This document shows positions 9,101 to 19,429 of a stretch of 64,000 nucleotides of DNA, piece by piece. The stretch is from the NCBI GenBank assembly GCA_947044405.1, contig CAMRHE010000115.1, forward strand, positions 2,852,001-2,916,000, written 5' to 3'. Below the pieces are notes generated by a model, which saw only the letters and a program-made list of their open reading frames with translations, was not told the origin of the DNA and did not search any database. Origin of the DNA: Leptodactylus fallax. Lineage: Eukaryota; Chordata; Amphibia; Anura; Leptodactylidae. The position numbers and the translations under genes are program-made. How positions within the stretch are numbered: the stretch's first letter is position 1; each line of letters begins with the position of its first letter.

Positions 9101-9572
9101 TTGGGATCTGACCTGGCGCTGCCTCCTAGGTAAGTTATATGTGAGGGGGAACTTGAAGTACCGGAACTCCGACGAGCGAGGCTGCCCTCGGGAGGAGTGT
9201 GGCGACATGCTGGAAAGCATGGAGCACTTCCTGCTTCAGTGCCCCTTCAATATAAGGGTTTGCAAATTGGTGGGGACCTCCACCGGTTGGCTGCGGCTGG
9301 CTGGCCTTTCCTACGCCGAGTGGGCCTATGGGGCATTCAAACACCCGGAGGGCAGGGACTGCCAGACACTTTTTATAGTTAGCGCAGTGGTTAGGTTCCA
9401 CTTGTGGTCATCCCGGTGTCTAGTGTCGACGCGAGGCAAAATCCTCCCGGAGGTGGAGGTGGTTAAAAACATCATGGTGGACCTGGTGAGGGTGCGCTCT
9501 CGGGAGTATGAGGGGTTGGGCGCAAAAAGGGCTGGTACCCTCTGGAGGGGTTTCACCTTTTCTGTTCCCTGA
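6177..9572 (+). CDS. ORF2 protein: AP endonuclease and reverse transcriptase of Tx1-like retrotransposon (intact)
   Basis: An uninterrupted 1131-residue ORF2 that would nick target DNA and reverse-transcribe the element RNA at the nick. N-terminal AP endonuclease: N13 in INVAS, E42 in LQETRL, GGDFNT at 142-147, RSRID around 199-203 and SDH at 224-226, covering the expected catalytic set. Reverse transcriptase: SPGPDGLTSEFYR, then NWRPIALLNTDRKILAK, then LSLDQAKAFDRVNH (first Asp), then RQGCPLSPLLY, then YADD at 685-688 (catalytic pair). The C-terminus has the Cys/His motif CPREECGDMLESMEHFLLQC. The start is the ATG in the TAATG overlap. The length is slightly below the ~1300 residues usual for Tx1 ORF2, but all core motifs are present, so catalytic competence is plausible. 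Confidence 0.95.
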   Translation: MAVPSPLTLATINVASIKSDTARFAAFDFLGRVEADILFLQETRLCTLSEINRARREWRRGPSYWSLAAEPYSGVAVLFTAEVKCQRLIELEMGRCLVLDVLMKGQSLRLINIYGPQSKWDRKSLFMKIKPFLFTGKQVIFGGDFNTITRPQDRGGTRDRLPYDGVALNSIVSEARLEDIHIRHSPGHRGFTFQRGSVRSRIDRFFLKENSVTTPVSVVEVEFSDHCLILFSLNISETLRRGRGLWRLNSSLLEEAAVRQAFEEFLQDQVLLLGLEGTRSEWWEIFKKRVAGFFRRLSSLRSLDMYRMYSALRKRLEHLVSTGGSQEDISGVKALLKGCQYDRHASLVLERDFGKYRSPDPYRNCKMSVTCKTVTGLIDSTGSLTRSRSGILEVVRSFYSNLLAKKELNRDRISGFLAEAIPESAEDPSLGVLIEPIREEEVVRAIEGLALKKSPGPDGLTSEFYRTFKGALAPLLTDVLNECLSSGTLPKSMRRSALIVLSKGKDLSHIENWRPIALLNTDRKILAKVLFNRLVQFAPRLLSPAQHCSVPGRSTLSAVLSVREAVEQSRAGRWKGYLLSLDQAKAFDRVNHEYLWSTLSRYGLPGGFIQWLQTLYAGAESFPLVNGWVGRPFEVGSGVRQGCPLSPLLYVFAIDPLIRRINGGPVAGVRMDLEGTGSPLRTVAYADDVTALVSSREEIEWVMSEVDSYSEASGSAVNKNKCGSLWLGGGEPGFSLPDTLPEPQGSVKILGIHFGQGDYPLQNWEGRLKDVAQRVDCWKGWSLTLRERVHLAKAFLLPLVIYLGSVCALPESCWSRICCLFFQLLWGNRLNLIKREVTYRTRRLGGLNMVNPVVFLMNTFLKINLPNLSAEGAPSWVASCQGWFRPFFQKWEAGGQVKDLRAPHGYLPAYASLVLKVIRRWGLGAWEIRTQSRRFLDDKVLLTRFQKPLVLKDCPGETLEGGLHFLNSKRFPRKFWDLTWRCLLGKLYVRGNLKYRNSDERGCPREECGDMLESMEHFLLQCPFNIRVCKLVGTSTGWLRLAGLSYAEWAYGAFKHPEGRDCQTLFIVSAVVRFHLWSSRCLVSTRGKILPEVEVVKNIMVDLVRVRSREYEGLGAKRAGTLWRGFTFSVP

Positions 9573-10279
9573 GGGATAGAATAAGGGATTAAAAGGTAGT
9601 TAGGTTAGGGCCAGATAGGGAAAGGGAGGGCAAGGTTTTGCACAAGAGGTGGGGTTTGTTTGTTTTTTTTGGGTAGGGAGGGACAGGTAGGGATGGGGTA
9701 GGGATAGATTGATAGATAGGGACATAGTGGTAGGGCAAGTAGGTAGGGACGGGCCTCTTGTGCTCTCTTCCTGGTGGAGGGCTGGTGTGTCACCACATAG
9801 GCATTTTGTTTTGGAAATAGGATGAAAGGGTAAGAGGCTTGAGGATAACCGACCCTAGGCCTGTGGGAGGTTTATAGGGAGGGAAGGGGGTGTCAACGAT
9901 TTATATAAGATTGTGGGTTTTGTTATTGTACTTTGTCTGGTTTTCTTGTCTGGTATTTTGTTATTTGCTTTTGCCACTAAAAATATTTTTTTTTGTTCAT
10001 TTCCATTTTTTTTTCTATTTCCCATTGTATGTAGTTAAAAGGGGTTTTTTTTTCTTAGGGGGGTAGGTTGTTTGGGAGGGGGGTTTCTTTTTGGGGGTGG
10101 AGGGTTTGATATATAGGTTTCGTGTGTCCGGCCTGGCTCTGGACTATGCGGACATGGGAGGACATGAGGCGGAGAGCCAGGTCGGTTTTCAGGGGCTCGG
10201 TGGCGGGTGGTGCCAGCACCAGGACTATGCGGACATGGGAGGACATGGGGGCGTGGTGCTGGCCGGGTGTGGTGAAGGG

Positions 10280-10315
<36 letters not shown>

Positions 10316-10686
10316 CTAATAAGTTTCAGTTGGGGTTTTTTTTGTTAGTTTTCTGTTAGTGTTATATGTTTTCCATTGTATATTACTTATTTGGATTTTC
10401 TTTTGTTTCCAAGATAGGTAGAGTTTTGACTGGCGGATGACTGAAGAAAGACTGGAGAGTGAAAGGCGGAGTGAAAGGCAGAATGGATGGGGGCTGATTT
10501 GCGGCTGGATTTTCTTTTTTGGTCTTTAATTTTGTCCCGGTTTCTTGTATCTTATTTATTGATGTTGTTTATGCTATGTTTTGGATTTATGTATTGTTTC
10601 TGTTTATGGGTTTTATATTGTATTTTCGTATGTGACACTGTTTGTGAATTTTTACTTTTCTAATAAAAATAGTTCCAATTCCTTCG
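9573..10686 (+). other. 3'UTR of Tx1-like unit 2
   Basis: It is related to the other two 3'UTRs but is the most diverged. The pyrimidine-rich CATTTTCC block is shortened (about 9990-10025). The paired ggactatgcggacatg motifs are at about 10140 and 10221, the internal A run is longer (about 10280-10310), and the GAAAGGCGG repeats are fewer. AATAAA is at 10662-10667 and the unit ends at 10686 with ttccaattccttcg. Confidence 0.8.
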
Positions 10687-10847
10687 GGGCAACCGTGGGA
10701 GTCAGACTTGTCTGTTTGAGCTCCTAGCTTCAGAGGCTTACGTGGCTTTTGGATATTTGGAGACCGTTTATTGTGTGTGGTTTTCGGTCTTTGTTTGTTA
10801 CAGACCGTAGCTCCGACTCCCTTCCCCGTGCGGAAGGGAGCCTTATC
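10687..10847 (+). promoter_or_regulatory. 5' leader of Tx1-like unit 3
   Basis: The 161-base leader begins gggcaaccgtggga and ends at the ATG at 10848. It aligns with the unit 2 leader over its first ~70 bases and then diverges. An internal promoter is expected by analogy with other non-LTR elements, but no motif proves it. Confidence 0.45.
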
Positions 10848-12354
10848 ATGGAGCGTGGAGCTCCTGCCCCCCGGACCTTACAGGCGGGGGGCAGGAGAAT
10901 GTCTGCCGACACAGCACCAGCAGAGCAAGGCAGGCGGAGGTCGCTGAGGCAGCAAGCCTCAATGAGACAGGCGACCGGGACAACGGCATCGGGAGCAGCA
11001 TCAGGAGCAGCAGCAGCGACATTGGCGGCTGCAGCATCAGGAACAGCATCGGGAGCAGCGACGTCCGTAGAGCGGGCGACGCCGGCAGGAGTAGCGGTGG
11101 CGACAGGGGTGTCAGCAGTCCCGGCAGGTGGATCCGTGAAAACGGCGACATCAGCCACGGCGGTAACATCAGCGGCAGTGGCGGGTGAAGCCGGTCCGAA
11201 GGGGGGCTACGGCCGCAGGATATGCGGTTCCCTCTGGAAGGGTCCCTGCAAGCAGGAGAAATGACACAAGCTTACCATCATCGCTGCCGCAATCACCCGC
11301 AGGATGGGGCATCCGGAAAGCTGGAGAAGAGGTTGCCATCTACAGCCGGAGGATCGAGGCGGTCCTGGAGGAGTATGACCGGGCCCGGAGGTCCCTGTTC
11401 GCAATGAGTGGGGAGCTTCAGAGCGCTCGCGCCCGTAGCGACAGGGCCTCAAGGAAGGACCGCCCGGTTTTCAGTAAGCAGGTAAGGAGCCTGAAAAAAC
11501 AAATAAAGGCCCTGGAAGCCAGGTGCACGGAGATTCTGGAGGGCGCGGGGCCGTTCAGAGAGAAGCTGCTGAACGATGACCGCTTCTTCCGCAAACAGCA
11601 GGAGCGGTTGTTGAAGGATGGCCCCGCGTCCTCAGACAGCTCGGGAGAGGACGACTATTGTGAGTCAGACCTGGAGTCGGATGACAGCATGGCGGTACAG
11701 TATAGTCGGGCAGCCGTCCCTAGCAGCGGCAGCCTGATACCCACGTATACGCAGGCATCAGTGCCGGCAGTGAAGCAGGAAGTCAGAATGACAAGACAGG
11801 AAGTCAGAATGACAGGGCAGGAAGTGACGCAATCTCCCACACTCCCAGAGAACCAACCACTGCCCGAGACGGAGGAGGAGGAGGGCGGAGCCTTGGGAGA
11901 AGGCGGGAAGCTGATGAGGCAAATCTACCAATTAGAGTCCCCGTCCAGAATGGACCAATTAGCATTCAGCATGTCAGATCTGGACGGGGAGGAGGCGGGA
12001 AAAGGAGCCAAGACCAGGAAGAAGGCAAGGAAGGAAAAAAAAAGAGAGATAGAGACATTTAAATTTGTCAGGTCGTTGCCTGGGGAGCATCGTGCCGGGA
12101 CCTCAGCCCAGGTTGCGATGCCTCCAGGAGAGAAAAGGGAGGCGCAGGCACCTCGGGTCACGCCAAGTGGCGGGGTGCCCGGGGTGCCAGCAGTCAAAAT
12201 GGCGCCTGATAGTACCTTTCAGGTGGTGGCGGACAAGGAGCTCATGGTTGCGGACAAGGCGCTCATAGTTGCGGACAAGGGCAAAGGCAAAGAAGCCCCC
12301 CCCTGCGGAGGGGAGTGGCGTAGGGAAACCTCCCTCCCTGGTAGGAGGTTTTAA
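10848..12354 (+). pseudogene. ORF1 region, N-terminal part, unit 3 (frameshifted)
   Basis: The start is the ATG at 10848 (MERGAPAPR, matching unit 2). The first ~110 residues include an Ala-rich stretch from GCA/GCG-type codons. Between about 11185 and 11264 the homologous reading moves to another frame. The helical block (GWGIRKAGEEVAIYSRRIE to GPFREKLLNDDRFFRKQQ) is then open to 12354. This unit keeps the base missing in unit 2 at the DDRF position, so it shows what the undamaged N-terminal part looks like. Imperfect peptide repeats (QEVRMT, then VADKELM/VADKALI) come from short DNA duplications near 11777-11825 and 12228-12280. Confidence 0.68.
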
Positions 12355-13493
12355 AATATCGATGGCTTCCCCCAGAGTAAGGTGTAGGAAAGGGGGAGTG
12401 GCAGGTGGGCGTGGCTCATCCTCCTCCAGTGCTGATGAAGCCGGTGATGCGGAGGTCACTTCCGGGGCTAAGGGGGCGTGTCCTCCTACAACATCAGGTG
12501 CCGGGGTGACTGTGGATGCGGAGGCCGAGGTAAAAGCGGGGAAGCCATCAGCGAGTGGTGCAGCCGGCCCCGCTGTAAGAAGGAAGACTGCAGGTGTGAA
12601 TGATGGACGAGTGGAGAAGCTAGTTAAGCAGACAGGTAAGGTAAAGGGGAAAGCGGGTGGGACAAAAGGGGTAATTAGTAGTATTCCTGAAGAAGGTGGT
12701 GTAGTATGCATGGGGGTCCAAGAGCCTGTAGTCGGGGAGGCTGCGGGAGGAGGGGCTATTACCATTGCTGCTAAAAAAAAGTGTTTCTACTGCTGGTAAT
12801 ATTTCTGTTGTGGCCCCTGTTGTTTCTGGTATTTCTGCTGTTGTCCCTGCTGTTGTTTCTGCTGCTGTTCCTGATGCTGTTCCTGATGCTGTCGTTGCTC
12901 CTGTTGTTACTCCTGTCACTGCTCCTGATATTGTTGCTCCTGTTGTCCCCTCTGCCGCTGTTCCTTCTGCTGCAGTTGGAGTGACCCGGTCCGCGGCGGC
13001 TATGCCAGGGCGGACTGTTGCCGCCTCTGGTGCTCCGGTTGCCGTGGCTGGGCTAAGTAGTTCTGCGGGGGTCCCTGGGAGTGGCGCTGGTACTCCGGCA
13101 GCGGAGGTTGCTGCGGCCTCCGGGCCCCCACGCTCCTATGCCAGCGTCGCTTCTGGGGCCCCTGGGGGTGCATCATGTCTTCCGCCCGGCTCCAGGGACG
13201 GCGATTTGCAACGGCAGCTCCTGGAGGCTTTACGGGCGGGCCAGTCCACAATGACCATAGATGGGCAGTCGAGAGACCTTAGGTTCTGGATCGAGCGTTT
13301 TGGCCTAGGGAAGTTCCGAGAGGAAGGAGGTGAGACCAGATGGACTCTCCCTACACCCGGGCGTAGGGGGCCGACACGGAGGAACGTGGCCCGTCTCGTG
13401 TGGGGGGGGAGCCGGCCCTTGTCCCCAGAGGAGGGGGGGTCGTGGAACTCCTACTCGGGATGGGTTTCAGGGCAAGCGACATCTTTGCCCTGA
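12269..13493 (+). pseudogene. ORF1 region, middle low-complexity part, unit 3 (two overlapping frames)
   Basis: Two overlapping open frames (12269-12799 and 12765-13493) together correspond to the middle of unit 2 ORF1. The switch lies at an eight-A run near 12773-12780. The second frame contains a GTTCCTGATGCT-type repeat (about 12830-12980) encoding Pro/Asp/Ala/Val repeats. It then enters the conserved SYASVASG and DLRFWIERFGLGKFR block. The frame is lost again near a G run around 13430. The sequence is probably a disordered linker leading into the RRM-like domain. Confidence 0.62.
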
Positions 13494-14461
13494 TTCATCC
13501 TGTCGGCTCCTCGGAGTTTGACATCAGCTTTGTTACCCCGGAGGGCTTAGAAACCTTCTGGGGAAACTATAGGCTGGTGAAGGACGAGCCCGCCTGGCGT
13601 GACTTTATGGTGTGGGCGGTGTCACGCCAGGATAACATTAAGAAAGTGACCGTTTTAACTCGTAACGAGTCACTTTCTTATATGGACATCATGACCTGGC
13701 TGAACAGGTTTGGGGAGGTCAAGGACTTCCCAAAGAAAAATCTCGACGAGTTCGGGATATGGTCGGGGGCCTGGACCTTCATGGTCAAATTGCGACACGA
13801 GGATAACTCGGTGATGCATATCCCGTCCTCAACCTTCCTTGGGAAAGACAGGATCCTTGTCTTCTACCAGGGGCAGCCAAAACTCTGTCACAGGTGCGGT
13901 GACCCCTCACACTTGAGCGCCTCCTGCCGTGTGCAGAAGTGCGCCATGTGTGGGGAGGTGGGCCATCTCGCGGCGACCTGTGGCAGGGTGCGTTGCCACC
14001 TGTGTGGTGTCCTTGGGCACCCGATCGGGGCGTGTCCACGGTCTTTCGCCAACACCACCCTTCGGCAAGCGGGAGCAGTTGAGGAGGCTGTCCCTGCTGC
14101 GGAGGGGGTGAGTGGGGGAGGAGAGACTAGTCTGCCAAGGCAAAGGGAGAAGGCCCAGCCACCATCAAGGGCAAGGAGGCGCGAGAGGAGGAGGGAGCAG
14201 AGGGAGGGAGTTATGTGCCTTCCTTCTGCCCCTGGCTCTGCTGGGCCGGATCCTGATGCCGAGGCAGCAGTGGGCACGACCCTGGTTGAGGAGATGAAGA
14301 GACTGCAGAGGGAGGAAGAGGCTGACCAGTCGTCTTCTTCTCAGTACGTCAGTGCTGGGGAGGGAGAGACGGTCAAGCGGAGAAAGTCACCGAGTAAAGT
14401 GAGGGCAAAAACATCCCCCCCCCCCCCCCGACGAAGGAACGCAGACTCGACGGCCCTCTAG
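13400..14461 (+). pseudogene. ORF1 core: RRM-like domains plus three CCHC zinc knuckles, unit 3
   Basis: This frame contains both RRM-like segments without interruption: LLLGMGFRASDIFALIHPVG to GLETFWGNY, then KKVTVLTRNESLSYMDIM to FMVKLRHEDN. The three knuckles are CHRCGDPSHLSASC, CAMCGEVGHLAATC and CHLCGVLGHPIGAC (about 13890-14040). It shows the arrangement that unit 2 has lost through its extra G. A basic tail follows, and the frame stops at 14461 just after a run of 15 C (14415-14429). The same premature-looking stop occurs in unit 2. Confidence 0.8.
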
Positions 14462-14472
14462 TGGTAGGTCCC

Positions 14473-14873
14473 AACCGGTACCAATCCCTCTGTGAGGATG
14501 CGTCGGCCTCAGGGGAGGCTTCAGAGGGAGAGGTGGAGCCGTCAGGGGCTGCTGAGTCTCCCTCCGGGAGGGGCCCCCTGCCCTCTGGGGGGGGAGGCTG
14601 GCCTGGAGCCTGGAGGAGGAGATGATGCACCCAGGGCCGAAGTTGCTACTGTCTCTGCGACCACTGTAACTCCTCAGGGAGAAGTTGCGGGGGGAGGTCC
14701 ATCCCTCCTCTGGCCAAACCGCACCGGGGGAGGTGATGGACCAATCCCAATGTAAGAAGAGGACCCGCAAGACGAGGAGAAGTCGCGGGTCCTCTTCAGA
14801 CTCATCTAGGGGTGGTGGTGATAGGAGGAAAGGGGGTGGGAAGCTGAAGGTCATTGAGCTCAATCGGTCTTAA
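14473..14873 (+). pseudogene. ORF1 C-terminal tail, unit 3 (frameshifted)
   Basis: From NRYQSLCEDASASGEASEGEV onward this matches the tail frame of unit 2, again displaced by -1 from the zinc-knuckle frame. An eight-G run near 14586-14593 causes another frame change. The final part, up to the TAA at 14871-14873, is in the frame that overlaps ORF2 as TAATG. From about 14733 the DNA is nearly identical to unit 2. Confidence 0.6.
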
Positions 14874-17800
14874 TGGCAGTCCCCTCTCCACTGACGCTGG
14901 CCACCATTAATGTGGCCAGCATTAAGTCTGATACGGCTAGGTTTGCAGCCTTTGATTTTCTTGGCCGGGTTGAAGCTGACATTTTGTTTTTGCAGGAGAC
15001 CAGGCTCTGTACTCTATCAGAGATAAACAGAGCAAGGAGGGAGTGGCGCAGGGGGCCCTCCTACTGGTCTCTTGCGGCTGAGCCGTATAGTGGAGTGGCG
15101 GTGCTTTTTACCGCAGAGGTGAAATGCCAGCGACTGATCGAGCTCGAAATGGGAAGGTGCCTAGTCTTAGACGTCTTCATGAAGGGGCAAAGCCTGCGCC
15201 TCATTAACATCTACGGTCCCCAGACAAAGTGGGACCGTAAAAGCCTCTTTATGAAGATTAAGCCTTTTCTTTTTACGGGCAAACAAGTCATCTTTGGTGG
15301 GGATTTTAATACCATAACTAGACCCCAAGACCGAGGAGGTACCAGAGATAGACTGCCCTATGATGGCGCCGCGTTAAATAGAATAGTGAGTGAAGCTCGC
15401 CTGGAGGATATCCACATCAGGCATTCCCCAGGTCACCGTGGGTTCACCTTTCAGAGAGGTAGTGTTAGGTCTAGGATAGATAGGTTTTTTTTTTGAAGGA
15501 GAATTCCGTCACCACCCCTGTGTCCGTGGTGGAGGTGGAGTTCTCTGATCACTGTCTAATTTTGTTTTCTTTGAATATTTCAGAGACCCTCCGGAGAGGA
15601 AGAGGTTTGTGGAGGCTGAATTCGTCACTCCTTGAGGAGGCAGCTGTAAGACAAGCCTTTGAGGAGTTTCTTCAGGATCAGGTACTATTACTGGGTCTTG
15701 AAGGTACTAGGTCAGAGTGGTGGGAGATATTCAAAAAAAGGGTGGCGGGATTTTTCCGCCGGCTCTCAAGCCTCAGGTCACTGGACATGTACCGCATGTA
15801 CAGTGCACTGAGGAAGAGACTTGAACATCTGGTCTCGACCGGAGGTAGCCAGGAGGATATCTCCGGTGTGAAGGCTTTGCTTAAAAGGTGTCAGTATGAT
15901 AGGCACGCATCTTTGGTTCTTGAGAGGGATTTCGGGAAATACCGCTCGCCCGACCCCTACAGGAACTGTAAGATGTCAGTGACTTGTAAGACAGTAACAG
16001 GCCTGATTGACAGTACAGGATCCCTGACAAGATCCAGGTCAGGGATCTTGGAGGTCGTCAGGTCCTTCTACTCGAACCTTTTGGCAAAGAAGGAACTGAA
16101 TCGGGATCGGATTTCAGGTTTCTTGGCTGAAGCCATTCCTGAGTCAGTAGAAGACCCTTCTCTTGGTGTTTTGATAGAACCTATAAGGGAAGAGGAAGTC
16201 GTCAGGGCTATTGAGGGTCTTGCCCTCAAGAAGTCACCTGGCCCAGATGGCTTAACATCTGAGTTCTATCGGACCTTTAAAGGAGCTTTGGCTCCCCTCT
16301 TGACTGACGTGCTTAATGAGTGTCTATCCTCGGGCACTCTGCCGAAGTCAATGAGGAGGTCCGCCCTTATAGTTCTGTCAAAGGGTAAGGATCCGAGCCG
16401 TATTGAGAACTGGCGGCCCATAGCACTTCTCAATACGGACCGAAAGATTCTGGCGAAGGTACTTTTCAACCGGCTGGTACAGTTTGCGCCCCGGCTCCTC
16501 TCGCCGGCTCAGCACTGCTCTGTTCCCGGTCGTAGCACCTTAAGTGCGGTCCTGAGTGTCAGGGAGGCTGTGGAGCAGAGTAGGGCAGGTCGGTGGAAGG
16601 GGTACTTGCTGTCCCTAGATCAGGCTAAGGCTTTTGACAGGGTGAATCATGAGTATTTGTGGTCAACTCTCTCGAGGTATGGCCTGCCTGGGGGGTTCAT
16701 TCAGTGGCTGCAGACCTTATACGCTGGGGCTGAGTCTTTCCCACTTGTGAATGGTTGGGTTGGTCGTCCTTTTGAGGTGGGGTCGGGCGTCCGACAGGGA
16801 TGTCCCTTGAGCCCGCTACTGTATGTGTTCGCCATTGATCCTCTGATTAGGCGGATTAATGGTGGGCCGGTTGCGGGGAGTTAGGATGGACCTGGAGGGC
16901 ACCGGCTCCCCTTTGAGGACAGTAGCCTACGCAGATGATGTCACCGTTCTTGTCTCGTCACGGGAGGAGCTTGAATGGGTGATGTCTGAAGTGGACAGTT
17001 ACTCGGAGGCTTCCGGATCAGCTGTAAACAGGAATAAGTGTGGAAGCCTCTGGCTGGGAGGGGGAGAGCCTGGTTTTTCTCTCCCGGACACCCTCCCAGA
17101 ACCCCAGGGGTCTGTAAAGATCTTAGGCATCCATTTTGGCCAGGGTGATTACCCACTCCAAAATTGGGAAGGTAGACTTAAGGATGTCGCCCAGAGAGTT
17201 GATTGCTGGAAGGGTTGGTCTTTGACCCTGAGAGAAAGGGTTCACCTTGCCAAAGCCTTCCTGCTCCCGTTGGTGATCTATCTAGGTAGCGTCTGTGCCT
17301 TGCCGGAGTCTTGTTGGAGTAGGATCTGTTGCCTGTTCTTCCAACTGTTATGGGGGAACAGGCTCAACCTAATCAAGAGGGAGGTTACATACCGCACAAG
17401 GAGGCTAGGGGGGTTAAATATGGTTAACCCCGTGGTGTTCTTAATGAACACCTTTCTTAAGATCAATCTACCAAACCTCTCCTCCGAGGGGGCTCCTTCG
17501 TGGGTAACCTCCTGCCAGGGGTGGTTTCGGCCCTTCTTCCAGAAATGGGAGTCAGGAGGGCAAGTGAAAGATCTTCGTGCACCCCATGGATATCTCCCGG
17601 ACTATGCTTCCCTAGTCTTGAAAGTGATTCGTCGGTGGGGTCTGGGGGCGTGGGAGATCAGGACTCAGTCAAGACGTTTTCTTGACGACAAGGTCCTGTT
17701 GACCCGCTTCCAGAAGCCTCTGGCGCTCAAAGATTGCCCAGGAGAAACCTTAGAGGGAGGGTTGCGTTTTCTTAACTCCAAAAGGTTTCCTCAGAAGTTT

Positions 17801-18271
17801 TGGGATCTGACCTGGCGCTGCCTCCTAGGTAAGTTATATGTGAGGGGGAACTTGAAGTACCGGAACTCCGACGAGCGAGGCTGCCCTCGGGAGGAGTGTG
17901 GCGACATGCTGGAAAGCATGGAGCACTTCTTGCTTCAGTGCCCCTTCAATATAAGGGTTTGCAAATTGGTGGGGACCTCCACCGGTTGGCTGCGGCTGGC
18001 TGGCCTTTCCTATGCCGAGTGGGCCTATGGAGCATTCAAACACCCGGAGGGCAGGGACTGCCAGACACTTTTTATAGTTAGTGCAGTGGTCAGGTTCCAC
18101 TTGTGGTCATCCTGGTGTCTAGTATCGACGCGAGGCAAAATCCTCCCGGAGGTGGAGGTGGTTAAAAACATCATGGTGGACCTGGTGAGGGTGCGCTCTC
18201 GGGAGTATGAGGGGCTGGGCGCAAAAAGGGCTGGTACCCTCTGGAGGGGTTTCACCTTTTCTGTTCTCTGA
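14873..18271 (+). pseudogene. ORF2 of Tx1-like unit 3 (two frameshifts)
   Basis: At the protein level it is almost identical to the intact ORF2 of unit 2 but divided into three frames: 14873-15496, 15493-16884 and 16859-18271. The first break is a T run in the endonuclease, just after RSRIDR (about 15485-15494), with ten T where unit 2 has eight. The second is one extra G near 16876, shortly before the YADD box. Endonuclease, reverse transcriptase (KSPGPDG, DQAKAFDR, RQGCPLSP, YADD near 16928) and C-terminal Cys/His motifs are all retained. Both breaks are in homopolymers, so they could be recent mutations or base-calling errors. Confidence 0.9.
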
Positions 18272-19429
18272 GGGATAGAATAAGGGATTAAAAATAGGTT
18301 AGCTAGGTTAGGGCCAGATAGGGATAGGGAGGGCAAGGTTTTGCACGAGGGGTGGGGTTTGTTATTTTTTAATGGTAGGGAGGGACAGGTAGGGACGGGG
18401 TAGGGACAGAATAACAGATAGGGATATAGTGGTAGGGCGAGTAGACAGGGACAGGCCTCCTGTGCTCTCTTTGGTGGAGGGCTGGTGTGTCACCACATAG
18501 TCATTTTTGTTTTGGAAAAACGGATAGAAGGGTAAGAGGCTTGAGGATAACCGACCTAAGGCCCATGGGAGGTTCTTGGGAGGGAAGGTAATTTCAACAG
18601 GTTATGTAGGATGGTGGGTTTTGTTACTTGTCTGGTATTGGTTATTTGTCTGGTATTTGTTATTGGTTATTGTTGTTTTTTATCATATGTTGTGTCCGTT
18701 TTCCCATTTTTCATTTTCCATTTCCATTTTTTCATCCATTTCAATATCCCATATTCATTTTCCATTTTCCATTTCATAATTCCATTTGTTTGTTAGTAGT
18801 TAAGGGGTTTTTAGGGGGGTAGGTTGTTTGGGAGGGGGGTTTCTTTTTGGGGGTGGAGGGTTTGGTTTATAGGTTTTCGTGTGCCCGGCCTGGCTCTGGA
18901 CTATGCGGACATGAGAGGACATGAGGCGGAGAGCCAGGTCGGGGTATCAGGGGCTCGGTGGTGGGTGGTGCCAGCACCAGGACTACGCGGACATGGGAGG
19001 ACATGGGGCGTGGTGCTGGCTGGGTGTGGTGAAGGGAAAAAAAAATAAAAAAAAAAAAAAATTTTCATAGTAAGTTTTAGTTGGGGTTTATTAGTGTTAT
19101 ATGTTTTCGTTATATGTTTCATTGTACATCGCTCATTTGGTTTTTTTTTCTTTGTTTTAAGGATAGCTAGAGTTTTGACTGACGGATGGCTGAAGAAGAA
19201 TGAAAGGCGGAGTGAAAGGCGGAATGAAAGACAGAATGGATGGGGGCTGGTTTGCGCATGTTTTCGGTTTTTAATTTTGTCTTGACGTTTTCTTGTATTG
19301 ATGTTATTTATGCTATGTTTTAGTTTTATGTATTGTCTCTGTTTATGGTTTTTGTATGGTATTTTTTTTGTATGTGACAGTGTTTGTGAACTTTTCTACT
19401 TTTATAATAAAATAGTTCCAATTCCTTCG
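18272..19429 (+). other. 3'UTR of Tx1-like unit 3
   Basis: It is closer to the unit 1 3'UTR than to that of unit 2, sharing the CATTTTCC block (18700-18785) and the spacing of the GAAAGGCGG repeats. The A-rich internal run (19037-19062) is interrupted by a T. AATAAA is at 19406-19411. The last bases, ttccaattccttcg, end at 19429, and flanking repeat follows directly. Confidence 0.8.

Larger units (their letters stand above)
2344..10686 (+). mobile_element. Tx1-like non-LTR retrotransposon, unit 2 (full length, intact ORF2)
   Basis: This is a complete 8343-bp unit. The left boundary is where the end of unit 1 (ttccaattccttcg) meets gggcagctgtggg. The right boundary is the same junction repeated at 10686/10687. 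Order: leader 2344-2519, ORF1 region 2520-6177, ORF2 6177-9572, 3'UTR 9573-10686. The L1-clade AP endonuclease, YADD reverse transcriptase, C-terminal Cys/His motif and zinc-knuckle ORF1 place it in the Tx1 branch, whose members often have target specificity. ORF2 is uninterrupted and ORF1 is broken in several places. Confidence 0.92.
10687..19429 (+). mobile_element. Tx1-like non-LTR retrotransposon, unit 3 (full length, frameshifted)
   Basis: An 8743-bp unit starting directly at the end of unit 2. It ends at 19429, where ttccaattccttcg meets acaacctctttaaagg, which is MITE/hAT-derived flank. ORF2 and the last ~140 bases of ORF1 are nearly identical to unit 2, while the rest of ORF1 is clearly diverged and longer. 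Frameshifts interrupt both ORF1 and ORF2. It is the last unit of the array, so it carries the only array/flank junction visible in the window. Confidence 0.9.
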
